Shown piece after piece: positions 1 through 11,070 of a DNA stretch of 64,000 bases. The notes below the pieces were generated by a model. It was not told where the DNA came from, made no database searches, and saw only the letters and a program-made list of their open reading frames with translations. Where the stretch lies: assembly GCA_016283755.1 (NCBI GenBank), contig JAEENO010000017.1, positions 1-64,000 of the forward strand, given 5' to 3'. Each line of letters begins with the position of its first letter. Positions within the stretch are counted from its first letter, which is position 1. Made by a program: the position numbers and the translations under genes. Source of the stretch: Lachnospiraceae bacterium. GTDB lineage: Bacteria; Bacillota; Clostridia; Lachnospirales; Lachnospiraceae.

Positions 1-94
1 ATGAACTTTTGAAAAAACTTGATTGAAATTAATTGAATTTTCAGAAAAAAAGGTGTATTATATAATCAAAATTGACATCTAAGGAGGCGATTTT

Positions 95-739
95 ATGGGA
101 AATTTAATAGTTACTATAGGACGCGAATTTGGTTCTGCAGGTAAAAACGTTGGTTTAAGCCTTTCAGAACACTTAAATGTACCTTGTTATGATAAGGAAT
201 TATTGGAACGAGCAGCAAAAGAATCCGAATTTTGCGAAGAAATATTCGAGCATCATGATGAAAAGCCTACAAACAGCTTTTTATACTCATTGGTAATGGA
301 TTCACATGCCTTGGGTACATATCAGACTGCACCGGGATTACTTGATATGCCTCTTAATCAGAAGGTTTTCCTTGCTCAGTTTGATACGATTAAGAAGATT
401 GCCGACCAGGAATCATGTGTTATGATCGGCAGATGCGCTGATTATGCTTTACAGGATTATGATAACGTTGTTTCCGTGTTTATTCGTGCAGATGAGGAAT
501 TTAAGCTTGCACGTCTTATGGAAAGATATCAATGCAATGAAAAAACCGCACGTGACTTAATGATTAAGACAGATAAAAAACGTGCAAGTTATTATGATTA
601 TTATACGAGTAAAAAATGGGGAGCTGCATCAAGTTACGACTTATGTATCAATACAAGTGATGTAGGTATTGAAGGCGCCGTTGATGTAATCCTTAATTAC
701 ATTGATATTAAGAAAAAGCATAAAGAAGGACTTATATAG
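95..739 (+). CDS. Cytidylate kinase-like family protein (AAA/P-loop)
   Basis: ORF with N-terminal TIGREFGSAGKNVG P-loop-like motif typical of cytidylate kinase-like proteins; RBS aaggagg upstream. Confidence 0.85.
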   Translation: MGNLIVTIGREFGSAGKNVGLSLSEHLNVPCYDKELLERAAKESEFCEEIFEHHDEKPTNSFLYSLVMDSHALGTYQTAPGLLDMPLNQKVFLAQFDTIKKIADQESCVMIGRCADYALQDYDNVVSVFIRADEEFKLARLMERYQCNEKTARDLMIKTDKKRASYYDYYTSKKWGAASSYDLCINTSDVGIEGAVDVILNYIDIKKKHKEGLI

Positions 740-845
740 CGATTTTTCCTTAAATATCGTTCTAACTTTTCGTTAAACTTGACTTTCGCGAATAGTTGCA
801 TGTCGGATAAGCAATGCTCTTATATCGGAATTTCAGTATAAAATT

Positions 846-877
846 AAAGGCTAGCCATATATGAATGGTTAGCCTTT
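846..877. terminator. Bidirectional intrinsic terminator between convergent genes
   Basis: AAAGGCTAGCCAT..TGAATGGTTAGCCTTTT hairpin with flanking A/T tracts. Confidence 0.75.
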
Positions 878-886
878 TCCTTTATA

Positions 887-1333
887 TTATAATTCATTTG
901 AATCAAGTAATATTGTAAACGGTCCGTCGTTTAGTAAATCTACTTTCATATCAGCACCAAATTTACCGGTTTCAACTTTAAATTCAAGCTTTTTAAATTC
1001 ATTAATAATATATTCGTAAAGCTTATTGGCGTGATCCGGAGAACCTGCATTGATAAATGATGGTCTATATCCCTTTTTACAGTCTGCATATAATGTAAAC
1101 TGCGAAACAAGTAAAAGTTCTCCGCCGACATCATTTAACGATAGATTCGTCTTACCGTTTTCATCATCGAATATCCTTAAACCGGCAGTTTTCTTAATCA
1201 TTTTATCGGCTGTATCTTCGGTGTCATCATTACATATTCCTATTAATACAAGAAAACCTTTATCAATACTTCCGATAATCTTCTCTTCTACAGTAACACT
1301 TGCATGGGTTACTCTTTGAATAACGAATTTCAT
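887..1333 (-). CDS. dtd: D-aminoacyl-tRNA deacylase
   Basis: [16 protein letters not shown]... [17 protein letters not shown] motif. Confidence 0.95.
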   Translation of the reverse strand: MKFVIQRVTHASVTVEEKIIGSIDKGFLVLIGICNDDTEDTADKMIKKTAGLRIFDDENGKTNLSLNDVGGELLLVSQFTLYADCKKGYRPSFINAGSPDHANKLYEYIINEFKKLEFKVETGKFGADMKVDLLNDGPFTILLDSNEL

Positions 1334-1449
1334 AGCATACCTCTTATAATTTATTCAGTAAAGATATATTATCATTTATGGAATAATTTTACAATCTATA
1401 GTATAATTAAGCCATAGAAACCACAGTATTTTGCATAAGGAGTTGTTTT

Positions 1450-2502
1450 ATGCCTGATGAAGCTTATCATAATCAAGTTAATAAAAGAAATCAGCTTAAG
1501 CTTCGAGAGCTTTTGAAGGATTTACCTGAATTCTGTAAGGAATTCTTTATCGGAATCGAGCAACAGACTCAGTCTAGGACTCGTATTGCTTATGCTTACG
1601 ATCTTGGTGTATTCTTCCATTTTATGCATGAAAATAACCCGGAATGCGCCAAAATGGAGATTAAAGACTTCCCTATATCTGTTCTTGACAGAATTTCTGC
1701 TGCGGATATTGAAGAATATCTCTCCTATCTTCGCTATTATGAGAAGGACGGCAAAGAATTTACAAATGACGAGCGTGGTCTTGTTCGTAAGCTTGCATCT
1801 CTTAAGAGTTTCTATAACTACTTTTACAGACGAGAACTTATAGAAAAGAATACTGCAGAGCTCGTTAAGCTTCCAAAAAGGCACGAAAAGAATATTATTC
1901 GCCTTGATGTCGATGAAATAGTCAAATTTTTAGATCAAGTTGAAAATGGCGATAAATTGACGCCAAAACAACAAGCCTTTCACGAGCAGACTAAGGTACG
2001 AGATCTTGCGATGATGACTCTTCTACTCGGAACCGGAATCCGTGTATCGGAGTGCGTAGGAATCAATATTAACGACATTGATTTTGAGAATAACGGAGTT
2101 AAGATATTCAGAAAAGGCGGTAACGAATCTGTTGTATATTTCGGCCCCGAAGTTGAGGAAGCGCTTCATGACTACTATTATGAGCGTCAGGGAATAATGC
2201 CTGTTGAAGGTCATGAGAATGCTTTCTTCCTTTCCTTGCAGAAAAAGCGCATATCGGTACGTTCCGTTGAGAATCTGGTTAAGAAGTACTCTCGCACTGT
2301 TACTTCTTTAAAGAATATTACACCTCATAAGCTAAGAAGTACATACGGTACACAGCTTTATCGAGAAACAGGTGATATATATCTTGTAGCCGATGTGCTT
2401 GGTCATAAGGACGTTAATACTACCAAGAAGCATTATGCAGCTCTTGAAGACGAAAGACGTCGCAGAGCCGCAAATGCAGTACATCTAAGAAAAGATGAAT
2501 AA
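1450..2502 (+). CDS. Tyrosine recombinase (XerS/XerC-like)
   Basis: Catalytic motifs GTGIRVSE, HKLRSTYGT, LGHKDVNTTKKHYA; N-terminal SAM-like domain. Confidence 0.85.
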   Translation: MPDEAYHNQVNKRNQLKLRELLKDLPEFCKEFFIGIEQQTQSRTRIAYAYDLGVFFHFMHENNPECAKMEIKDFPISVLDRISAADIEEYLSYLRYYEKDGKEFTNDERGLVRKLASLKSFYNYFYRRELIEKNTAELVKLPKRHEKNIIRLDVDEIVKFLDQVENGDKLTPKQQAFHEQTKVRDLAMMTLLLGTGIRVSECVGININDIDFENNGVKIFRKGGNESVVYFGPEVEEALHDYYYERQGIMPVEGHENAFFLSLQKKRISVRSVENLVKKYSRTVTSLKNITPHKLRSTYGTQLYRETGDIYLVADVLGHKDVNTTKKHYAALEDERRRRAANAVHLRKDE

Positions 2503-2536
2503 TTTAAAGGCCGTGGAAATTCACACGGCCTTAAAT
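2503..2536. terminator. Bidirectional intrinsic terminator
   Basis: TTTAAAGGCCGTGgaaattCACACGGCCTTAAA between convergent CDSs. Confidence 0.8.
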
Positions 2537-2542
2537 GTTTTA

Positions 2543-4585
2543 TTATTTTACTTTTCTCTTTTCTATATCTGACCAAACTCCGTAAATCTTCTTTCCGACA
2601 GAATCATATCTGAAGCCACGTACCTTAACATAATAGGTCTTTCCCGACTTAAGTCCCGTAAAGTATTTAACTCTGCTAAACGGAGCGGCTGAAATCGTCC
2701 AATTCTTCTTGTCTGTAGAAATAGCAATTTCATAACCGTTAACCTTGGTAAGAATTGTCTCCCATTCTACGGTCAAGCAACCTTTCTTCCATGACTTAGC
2801 TTCTATTCCCCAACTTTTACCGCAGAATACTTTACGCCAATGTGCATAGAGAGTAATATCCTTAGTACAAATTGTGCCGGCCCATACTCTGTCGCCTCCG
2901 ACAGGTTCTGTATACCATCCTTCGAATATGTAGTCTTCCTTTATGAAATAAGAAGGTACATATGTAAATCCATATGAAGAACCAATCTTAACCTTCATTG
3001 TCCTATCGCCGTAGTATTCTCCGCCATTACCATCGAATGTAACGGTTGCTTCCTTGCATGCGCTGACATTTACGGTAATCTGTACATCATTTTTAGTACT
3101 ACCGTTATATTTGGTAAGATCTATGTTGCCGAATATGATATAAGTCTGAGCGCTTTTATTATCAGGACTATAGCTTCTCTCTCCGTATATTGAATGTAAC
3201 TGATCATAAAATGTTGCATATCTGTTACTGGAGCTTCCTACAAATCCGGGTGTTACATCGATTGTAGATGTAGTTCCGTCTTCAAATTTAATGGTAGTCT
3301 TTTTAATTGAGTTTAAAGTTGACATAAACTCGGTTAAAGAAATACCGTTTTCGACATTTATTGTAATAGGTTCAATTTTGGTTACTTTCTTGGCAGCTCC
3401 GACAATAATTTTAATAGTAACTACTGTATCCTTGAGCTTACCGTATGGTGACAAATCAATATGACCGGTTATTTCAAAGTTCTGTGTAGTGGTTTTGTTC
3501 TTGTCATATCCCTTGCTACCCGGATACTTGGCAGTAAATTCTTCATAGAAAGATGAATATCTTGTCTGGGTTGAAGCTCTGTAAATCGGATAAACCTTTA
3601 AGCTTACGGTTGTATTATCATTAAATCTAACAGTAGCGTTAGGTACGGCATTTACAGCTGCTTTAAACTGCTCTTCGCTAACACCGGAATTAATCTTAAT
3701 TTCAATATTATCTACAGACTTAACCGTCTTATTCTCGGTAACTTTAATTATAAAAGCAATTGCTCTCTTGGTTGTAACACCGTAATTCGATAAATCAACA
3801 GATACTTCCATTACATATTGTCTTACAGAAGTATCGTTTGGATTATAAGTATATCGGTACCATAAATCAAACATTTCATAGTAAGAAGAATATGAATATG
3901 AATTCGATGCAAGTCCTATGAATATCGGTACTTGTACAACACTGTTATCGGTAAGTCTGACCCTTGCTAATTTGGTGGCAGCATTAACTGTACTCTTAAA
4001 CTGGTCTAATGATGTTCCGGCTTTAACCTCTACCGTAATAGTAGAATCAACCATCTCCTTAAACATTGGAGAAATTGTAAGCTTTACGAATACTGCTTCT
4101 GTAGCTGAAAGCTCTGGGTCGCCAATTGAATGTAAATCAGCGATTCCGTGTAAAGTATATGTTCTGCCGGTAAAGTTTGCTGCATAAGGTGCATATTCTT
4201 TATTTCCAAGTTGCTTTTTAAGTTCTTTATAAAGATCTCCATCATATTCCGGAAGGCCGGTAACCGGGAATGTTCCCAGAGGGGCGCCAGTATTATCTTT
4301 AACAGTAACTCTGGCTGCTGCAAGCGCTGCTTTTAATTCATCAAGAGTTTCATTAAAGTTTACTCTGACTTCAGCATCTACAACAGTATTACCGGAAGCT
4401 GTTGTCTTACCGCCTACAGTCTCAAAAGCACTGTTAATACGATCAATAATACCCGATTCGGTATCACTTGCCTTGCGATTAACTGAATAATCAGCGCTTA
4501 CCGCTTTTACATCAACAACGTGAAACATTGATACCAGCATAGTCAATGCCATAAGTACGGAAACTAGTTTTTTAATACTTCTCAT
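2543..4585 (-). CDS. Secreted repeat protein with InlB B-repeat (Listeria/Bacteroides-type) and FN3-like C-terminus
   Basis: Signal peptide; about four ~110-aa internal repeats; VTFDGNGGEYY...EGWYTEP...TLYAHW InlB-B type motif; C-terminal FN3-like segment. Confidence 0.75.
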   Translation of the reverse strand: MRSIKKLVSVLMALTMLVSMFHVVDVKAVSADYSVNRKASDTESGIIDRINSAFETVGGKTTASGNTVVDAEVRVNFNETLDELKAALAAARVTVKDNTGAPLGTFPVTGLPEYDGDLYKELKKQLGNKEYAPYAANFTGRTYTLHGIADLHSIGDPELSATEAVFVKLTISPMFKEMVDSTITVEVKAGTSLDQFKSTVNAATKLARVRLTDNSVVQVPIFIGLASNSYSYSSYYEMFDLWYRYTYNPNDTSVRQYVMEVSVDLSNYGVTTKRAIAFIIKVTENKTVKSVDNIEIKINSGVSEEQFKAAVNAVPNATVRFNDNTTVSLKVYPIYRASTQTRYSSFYEEFTAKYPGSKGYDKNKTTTQNFEITGHIDLSPYGKLKDTVVTIKIIVGAAKKVTKIEPITINVENGISLTEFMSTLNSIKKTTIKFEDGTTSTIDVTPGFVGSSSNRYATFYDQLHSIYGERSYSPDNKSAQTYIIFGNIDLTKYNGSTKNDVQITVNVSACKEATVTFDGNGGEYYGDRTMKVKIGSSYGFTYVPSYFIKEDYIFEGWYTEPVGGDRVWAGTICTKDITLYAHWRKVFCGKSWGIEAKSWKKGCLTVEWETILTKVNGYEIAISTDKKNWTISAAPFSRVKYFTGLKSGKTYYVKVRGFRYDSVGKKIYGVWSDIEKRKVK
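3056..4384 (-). repeat. About four diverged tandem copies of an ~110-aa domain within the secreted protein
   Basis: Recurring pattern: I.v...G.s..qF...vna...vr..Dnt.v.v.p......t.rYssfYe......y....t...y...g.iDLs.yg in residues ~68-510. Confidence 0.6.
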
Positions 4586-4607
4586 AACAATTATCTCCTT
4601 AAAACAT

Positions 4608-5372
4608 TTAGATTAGTATTGCTCCCTCAGGAATCTCTTCATATACATCCTCAACAGGAATATTATCGAGTTCAGCAAGCTTTTCAGCTATTCTAGAGCG
4701 CACAAGCTCAGCTACTTCCTGAGTCTTAAGATCTTTATATTCATCGTAATAAATAGGCGGTAGGAAATATATATCATTCTCCATGTGTCTAAGAGTTGTA
4801 TATTTATAAACATCACCCATATTATAAAGAACCGTAGGAACTATAGTTGAATGAGCTTTTAAAGCACACTTAAAAGCACCGGGCTTAAAAGGATATAATT
4901 TATTGCCCTTATCTCTTAAGTATCCGCCTTCCGGGAAAATGAGAAATCTTCTGCCTTTCTTCAATTCCTCGGTAACTTCGGCCATAACTGTAATTGCCTG
5001 TCTGACATCGTCTCTTTTAAGACGTTTGCCGTCAACCATACGCATTACTTCATCGCACAAAACCATATGCGAACGTTTGTAATCCATTACAATCGACATC
5101 GGATCTTTGAAAGATGGTAAAAGCGCTATAGTGTCATATTTGCCCTCATGATTAATGTAAGCGACATAGTTGCCATCTTTAGGTATATTCTCTGTACCAT
5201 GGTAATTGGTTGTAACGTTACTGGCGTGTGTTACATGTCTTACTACTCTTTGAACCAGAGAATACTTGTATTCCGGTGAATATTTGTCCTTATGCATATC
5301 GACATATCTCATGTATGGAATAAGCCATAAATGGAAAAAATTCATTATAATTGAGTAATAAAATCTTATCAT
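4608..5372 (-). CDS. 1-acyl-sn-glycerol-3-phosphate acyltransferase-like
   Basis: INHEGKYDT (variant of NHxxxxD), FPEGGYLRD; start chosen at MIRFYYS with RBS aggagat (ORF track extends to 5456). Confidence 0.75.
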   Translation of the reverse strand: MIRFYYSIIMNFFHLWLIPYMRYVDMHKDKYSPEYKYSLVQRVVRHVTHASNVTTNYHGTENIPKDGNYVAYINHEGKYDTIALLPSFKDPMSIVMDYKRSHMVLCDEVMRMVDGKRLKRDDVRQAITVMAEVTEELKKGRRFLIFPEGGYLRDKGNKLYPFKPGAFKCALKAHSTIVPTVLYNMGDVYKYTTLRHMENDIYFLPPIYYDEYKDLKTQEVAELVRSRIAEKLAELDNIPVEDVYEEIPEGAILI

Positions 5373-5438
5373 ATTGTATCTCCTATAATGTATATTATAT
5401 CTGAATTTGAGATAAAAACAACAAATAAAATACAAGAA

Positions 5439-5461
5439 AACACTTGCCAAAAGCAAGTGTT
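5439..5461 (-). terminator. Intrinsic terminator of the LysM gene
   Basis: AACACTTGCtttt/GCAAGTGTT stem followed on the minus strand by a T-rich tract. Confidence 0.7.
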
Positions 5462-5497
5462 CCTTGTAAAAATGTATAAATAATAAGTGGTGAAGGA

Positions 5498-5863
5498 TTA
5501 ATTGTCTGTACCGGTCAATGGAATAATTATGTACTCACCGGCATCAATATTATCGGAATCGATATTATTGATTCTGCAAATACTTTCTATGAAGTTTTCT
5601 TTGGTTCCGGAATAAGAACTGTAATACTTATCCGCAAGTGAAAAAAGTGTATCACCATCTTCTACCATTACTGAAATGTAACATGTACTGAAATCAGATG
5701 ATGCATTTGCTCTTCTTCCGCCGTTATTAAAGGCAATTCCGATAAAAACAATAAATGTTAAAGATAATGCTATAAGAAAAAGATAAAAGATGTTCTTATA
5801 GGTTCTCAACTGCTTCTCTCTTGCAGCGACTCTCTTAATATATTCCTCGTTATTGTACTTCAT
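5498..5863 (-). CDS. LysM-domain membrane protein, YneA-like (candidate SOS cell-division inhibitor)
   Basis: N-terminal TM helix plus LysM (VEDGDTLFSLADKYY...ICRINNIDSDNIDAGEYIIIP), divergent from lexA with SOS boxes between. Confidence 0.75.
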   Translation of the reverse strand: MKYNNEEYIKRVAAREKQLRTYKNIFYLFLIALSLTFIVFIGIAFNNGGRRANASSDFSTCYISVMVEDGDTLFSLADKYYSSYSGTKENFIESICRINNIDSDNIDAGEYIIIPLTGTDN

Positions 5864-5875
5864 AATCCAAACCTC

Positions 5876-5972
5876 CGAAAATATGTTCCGAACAACTGTT
5901 TGATTATATTATAATAATCGAACAGCTGTTTGTCAACAGTTTTTTCGAACAAATTTTCGGAATATATGTTTG
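5876..5972. promoter_or_regulatory. Cluster of Gram-positive type SOS (LexA) boxes
   Basis: CGAAAATATGTTCC (5876-5889), CGAACAACTGTTTG (5889-5902), CGAACAGCTGTTTG (5919-5932), CGAACAAATTTTCG (5946-5959), weaker GGAATATATGTTTG (~5959-5972). Confidence 0.85.
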
Positions 5973-6032
5973 CATATTCTTCTACCCTATGATATTATAT
6001 ATATATATATACAGATCTTAAGGAGGGATATG

Positions 6033-6662
6033 ATGACACTGAAAAGAGATGAAAGAGGACTTACATCCAAACAGTTAGAGATAATGAATTTTATTAAGCA
6101 AGAGATTCTCTCGAAAGGTTATCCGCCTACTGTTCGAGATATATGCGAAGCCGTCGGTTTGAAATCTACTTCTACCGTTCATGCTCATTTAGAGCGTCTC
6201 GAGATGAAGGGACTGATAAGACGTGACCCAACGAAGCCTCGTGCGATCGAACTTGTAGATGATGAATTCACAGTTATCAGAAAAGAAATGGTTAATGTTC
6301 CTGTTGTTGGTCAGGTTGCTGCAGGTCAGCCGCTTCTTGCTGTTGAGAACATATCTAACTACTTCCCTATTCCGGTTGAATATATGCCTAATCAGCAGAC
6401 ATTTATGTTACGTGTTAAGGGTGAAAGCATGGTTAATGCCGGTATCTTCTCGGGAGACCTAATCCTTGTCGAACAGACTCAGGATGTAAGAAACGGCGAT
6501 ATAGTTGTTGCTCTTGTTGATGATTCCGCAACGGTTAAGACGTTCTTCAAAGAGAAAGATCACATTCGTTTACAGCCTGAGAACGATCATATGGATCCGA
6601 TTATTGTCAACGACTGCAGCATATTAGGTAAAGTAATCGGTGTCTTCAGATTCTTCAGATAA
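6033..6662 (+). CDS. lexA: LexA transcriptional repressor
   Basis: [41 protein letters not shown]; cleavage site [15 protein letters not shown]; start adjusted to ATG after AGGAGGG (ORF track starts 5970). Confidence 0.97.
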   Translation: MTLKRDERGLTSKQLEIMNFIKQEILSKGYPPTVRDICEAVGLKSTSTVHAHLERLEMKGLIRRDPTKPRAIELVDDEFTVIRKEMVNVPVVGQVAAGQPLLAVENISNYFPIPVEYMPNQQTFMLRVKGESMVNAGIFSGDLILVEQTQDVRNGDIVVALVDDSATVKTFFKEKDHIRLQPENDHMDPIIVNDCSILGKVIGVFRFFR

Positions 6663-6671
6663 TATATAATT

Positions 6672-6702
6672 AATAATGCCTCCGTATAACGGAGGCATTT
6701 AT
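6672..6702. terminator. Bidirectional intrinsic terminator (lexA/rsfS)
   Basis: AATGCCTCCGTataACGGAGGCATT. Confidence 0.8.
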
Positions 6703-6707
6703 TATAT

Positions 6708-7094
6708 TTACTGTTCTTCTTTTTTCTTAATAATATCTTTAACAGGAATTTCGACACCGTCCTGCCATAACTTCTCAAGATTATAGAATTCTCTGTCTTC
6801 CTCAGTGAATACATGAACAATAATATCGGTATAATCAAGAAGAATCCAAGTTGAATAGCTGTTACCTTCCTGGGATTTAAGATTATATCCTGCTTTGGTA
6901 AGCATTTCATCTACATTTCTTGTTAAAGCTGACATCTGATTGGGATTGGATGCAGCGGCAATAACGAAATAATCAGCAACGAGAGAAACATTGCTTATGT
7001 CTATTACTCTTATATCAATCGCTTTTTTCTCATCAAGAGCGTTAACAGCGATTTCCATCATTTCTTTTGCGTTATTCATTAGTTTCTCCTTCAC
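6708..7094 (-). CDS. rsfS: Ribosome silencing factor
   Basis: AxDEKKAIDIRVIDIS..VADYFVIAAASNPNQ..; position next to yqeK/nadD. Confidence 0.93.
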   Translation of the reverse strand: MKEKLMNNAKEMMEIAVNALDEKKAIDIRVIDISNVSLVADYFVIAAASNPNQMSALTRNVDEMLTKAGYNLKSQEGNSYSTWILLDYTDIIVHVFTEEDREFYNLEKLWQDGVEIPVKDIIKKKEEQ

Positions 7095-7662
7095 TTATCT
7101 TTCTATAGTATTCAAGTAATTCAAGCGTTGAATCTGTTACCTCATATCCGGATTTTTTAAGGTAACATACAACGTTTTCAAGTTTGGCATATATAGCTTT
7201 ATCTATATCCGTAAAAGCAAGAACCCTTATCTTTGATAACTTAGGGCACTCTTTTCTTGATGGTTCTATATAATCCGCAACATAAACAATCTTATCAAGA
7301 AGACTTAAGTCCTTACCTGCTAAGGTATGAACTCTTACGGCATGTAATACTTCCGGATCGGTTACTCCATACTTATGCTCTGCATAATATGCTCCCAGAG
7401 GTGCATGGAGCAAATGCGGCAATGCCATTTCCTGAGGAGTCGCTTCAATACCCAGACTCCGGCATTCTGCCACATAATCTTTACATGTATATATCTTTGC
7501 GCAGTCATGAAGAACACCGGCAAGCATAGCTTTATTCGGGTCATATTCATATCTGAAGGCAAGAGCGCCTGCGGTATACATTACACCTAAAGTATGTTCA
7601 TATCTCTCGCATTTCATCTGCGGACGTATGTCTTTTAAGATTTTGCTTATTGTTGCATCCAT
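7072..7662 (-). CDS. yqeK: HD-domain bis(5'-nucleosyl)-tetraphosphatase YqeK
   Basis: RYEHTLGV..LAGVLHDCAK motif; synteny with nadD. Confidence 0.93.
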   Translation of the reverse strand: MDATISKILKDIRPQMKCERYEHTLGVMYTAGALAFRYEYDPNKAMLAGVLHDCAKIYTCKDYVAECRSLGIEATPQEMALPHLLHAPLGAYYAEHKYGVTDPEVLHAVRVHTLAGKDLSLLDKIVYVADYIEPSRKECPKLSKIRVLAFTDIDKAIYAKLENVVCYLKKSGYEVTDSTLELLEYYRKISEGETNE

Positions 7663-7663
7663 A

Positions 7664-8272
7664 TCAGTTAATTTCCTTATATAGATTATTGTCGGTAATA
7701 TATTCTATTGCGGCATCGCATAACATATATCTGACACTTTCGCCGGAGGCAATTCGTCTTCTTATATCCGTTGAAGATACATCATATGTCGGAGTCTTGA
7801 TAAAACCGACATTACCGTTAAAAAGTGCTTTGAGCTCATCTGCATAACACTTTAAATCGTCTGTATCGTCATTATCACGAACAGCTGCAAGTACTGTCGC
7901 GTTATCGAATATAATTTGCGGATTGCGCCAGTTTTTAATCGTCTTAAGAGAATCGGCACCCAGGATGAAGAAAAGCTCATCCTCAGGATTATTTGCCTTC
8001 ATATCGGACAGTGTTAAGTAAGTATAGCTTATCGAATCGGAATCAATCTCTCTCGGATCCATCACAAAATGAGGATTATCGGCTATTGAAAGCTCAATTA
8101 TCTTCTTTCTGTGCTCTTTATCAAGTACCTTCGTATCAATCTTAAATGGAGAAATATGTGCAGGCATAATATTGACCCTGTCTAACTTAAACTGTTCGAA
8201 TGCATTCTCTGCTATAAGTAAATGTCCAAGATGAATAGGGTTAAAAGTACCGCCCAAGATTCCAATTCTCAT
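7664..8272 (-). CDS. nadD: Nicotinate-nucleotide adenylyltransferase
   Basis: GILGGTFNPIHLGHL, SSTDIRRRI. Confidence 0.96.
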   Translation of the reverse strand: MRIGILGGTFNPIHLGHLLIAENAFEQFKLDRVNIMPAHISPFKIDTKVLDKEHRKKIIELSIADNPHFVMDPREIDSDSISYTYLTLSDMKANNPEDELFFILGADSLKTIKNWRNPQIIFDNATVLAAVRDNDDTDDLKCYADELKALFNGNVGFIKTPTYDVSSTDIRRRIASGESVRYMLCDAAIEYITDNNLYKEIN

Positions 8273-8283
8273 AAGGCCTCCGA

Positions 8284-8580
8284 TTATAACGGCAATGTGT
8301 AAGCCGAATCTTTCTTTTTCTGCTTAAAAAGCACAATCTTCTTGCCTATAATCTGCACAACGGTCGACTGAGTTCTTTCAGCAATCGTATTGGCGATTTC
8401 CTTCGGATCGTCGAGGCAATTCTGCAATATATGAAGCTTAATAAGTTCGCGCTTCTCAATAGCTTCCGATATTGATTGAACAAGTTCTGTTGTAACGGAC
8501 GACTTGCCAATCTGTAACACAGGGTCCATTGTCTGCGCTTTGCTTTTTAAATATGCTCTTTGTTTACTGGTAAGATTCAT
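8284..8580 (-). CDS. yhbY: YhbY/CRM family RNA-binding protein
   Basis: LTSKQRAYLKSKAQTMDPVLQIGKSS. Confidence 0.93.
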   Translation of the reverse strand: MNLTSKQRAYLKSKAQTMDPVLQIGKSSVTTELVQSISEAIEKRELIKLHILQNCLDDPKEIANTIAERTQSTVVQIIGKKIVLFKQKKKDSAYTLPL

Positions 8581-8591
8581 AATTTATCCTC

Positions 8592-10240
<1,649 letters not shown>

Positions 10241-10245
10241 GATGT

Positions 10246-10569
10246 TTACACCTCCCTATAGTTCAAATTAATATGTTGACTGTATGTCTTTTCAATTCCT
10301 TTTATGCCAAGTTCCAACGAATTAATGAGAAGTATCGCATTGTAAGACGGGTTGTCCACAAATGAGAATTTAACATGTCCCATATCTTCATCGATATCCA
10401 GCATATATTTGTCTTCGCAGAATTCCTCAACCGAATTAATCATGTTAAGAACCAGTGAAGACACGCCGGCACATACAATGTCTTTACCTGATTCGGCATA
10501 GCCTGCATGTCCTGAAAATTCAAAGCCTATAAGGCTTTTGTCTCTAATATCAAACGTAACTTCAATCAT
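10246..10569 (-). CDS. prp: Ribosomal-processing cysteine protease Prp
   Basis: [20 protein letters not shown] with His/Cys motif; between L21 and L27. Confidence 0.94.
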   Translation of the reverse strand: MIEVTFDIRDKSLIGFEFSGHAGYAESGKDIVCAGVSSLVLNMINSVEEFCEDKYMLDIDEDMGHVKFSFVDNPSYNAILLINSLELGIKGIEKTYSQHINLNYREV

Positions 10570-10575
10570 TATTGA

Positions 10576-10884
10576 TTAAGCGTTGATCTTCTCGATCTTA
10601 ACCTGTGTGAAAGGCTGTCTGTGACCGTTCTTCTTGTGATAACCAGATTTTCTCTTGTACTTATAAACGATAACTTTCTTTGCTCTGCCTTCACGAACAA
10701 CGGATCCTGTTACGGTTGCACCCTTAACTACCGGTGAACCAACGGATAACTTGCCGTTATTAACAGCTAATACCTGATCGAATGTTACGGCATCACCGTC
10801 ATTCATACCAAGCTTTTCAATGGTAATGATATCGCCTTCAGCTACTTTGTACTGCTTACCACCTGTTGCAATAATTGCGTACAT
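10576..10884 (-). CDS. rplU: 50S ribosomal protein L21
   Basis: [18 protein letters not shown]; start trimmed from ORF start 11010; RBS aggagg. Confidence 0.97.
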   Translation of the reverse strand: MYAIIATGGKQYKVAEGDIITIEKLGMNDGDAVTFDQVLAVNNGKLSVGSPVVKGATVTGSVVREGRAKKVIVYKYKRKSGYHKKNGHRQPFTQVKIEKINA

Positions 10885-10889
10885 ATGGC

Positions 10890-11040
10890 ACCTCCTATTT
10901 ATCATTACTCGCCAATGTTGGTGTCTCTCTTGGCTTTGGCCAAGAGTGCCCGTCGGCATTGAGACATCAAAAGAATCCTTAAGGATTCTTTCCTTGTCGC
11001 CGGCTTGCATAGAACTTTTAACCTAATTGTGCGGCATACT
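10890..11040 (-). ncRNA. L21 ribosomal-protein leader (candidate)
   Basis: Structured leader immediately upstream of rplU: hairpins AAAGAAUCCUUAAGGAUUCUUU and CUCUUGGCCAAAGCCAAGAG and UGCCGACGGGCA; same position as the known L21 leader family. Confidence 0.6.
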
Positions 11041-11070
11041 AAAGTATAATAACACAGCCTATTATTGAAG

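Noticed and set aside
740-845. Possible small RNA between the cytidylate kinase-like gene and dtd
   Set aside because: About 100 nt with weak hairpin potential before a terminator, but no convincing promoter; consistent with a plain 3' UTR.
1450-2502. Possible mobile element/integrase island
   Set aside because: Recombinase is flanked by core genes; no terminal repeats, cargo, attachment-site duplication or other phage/ICE genes visible. More likely a chromosomal Xer-type enzyme; no dif-like site identified by eye.
3918-4323. Short ORFs overlapping the secreted repeat protein
   Set aside because: Out-of-frame shadows of a well-supported long CDS.
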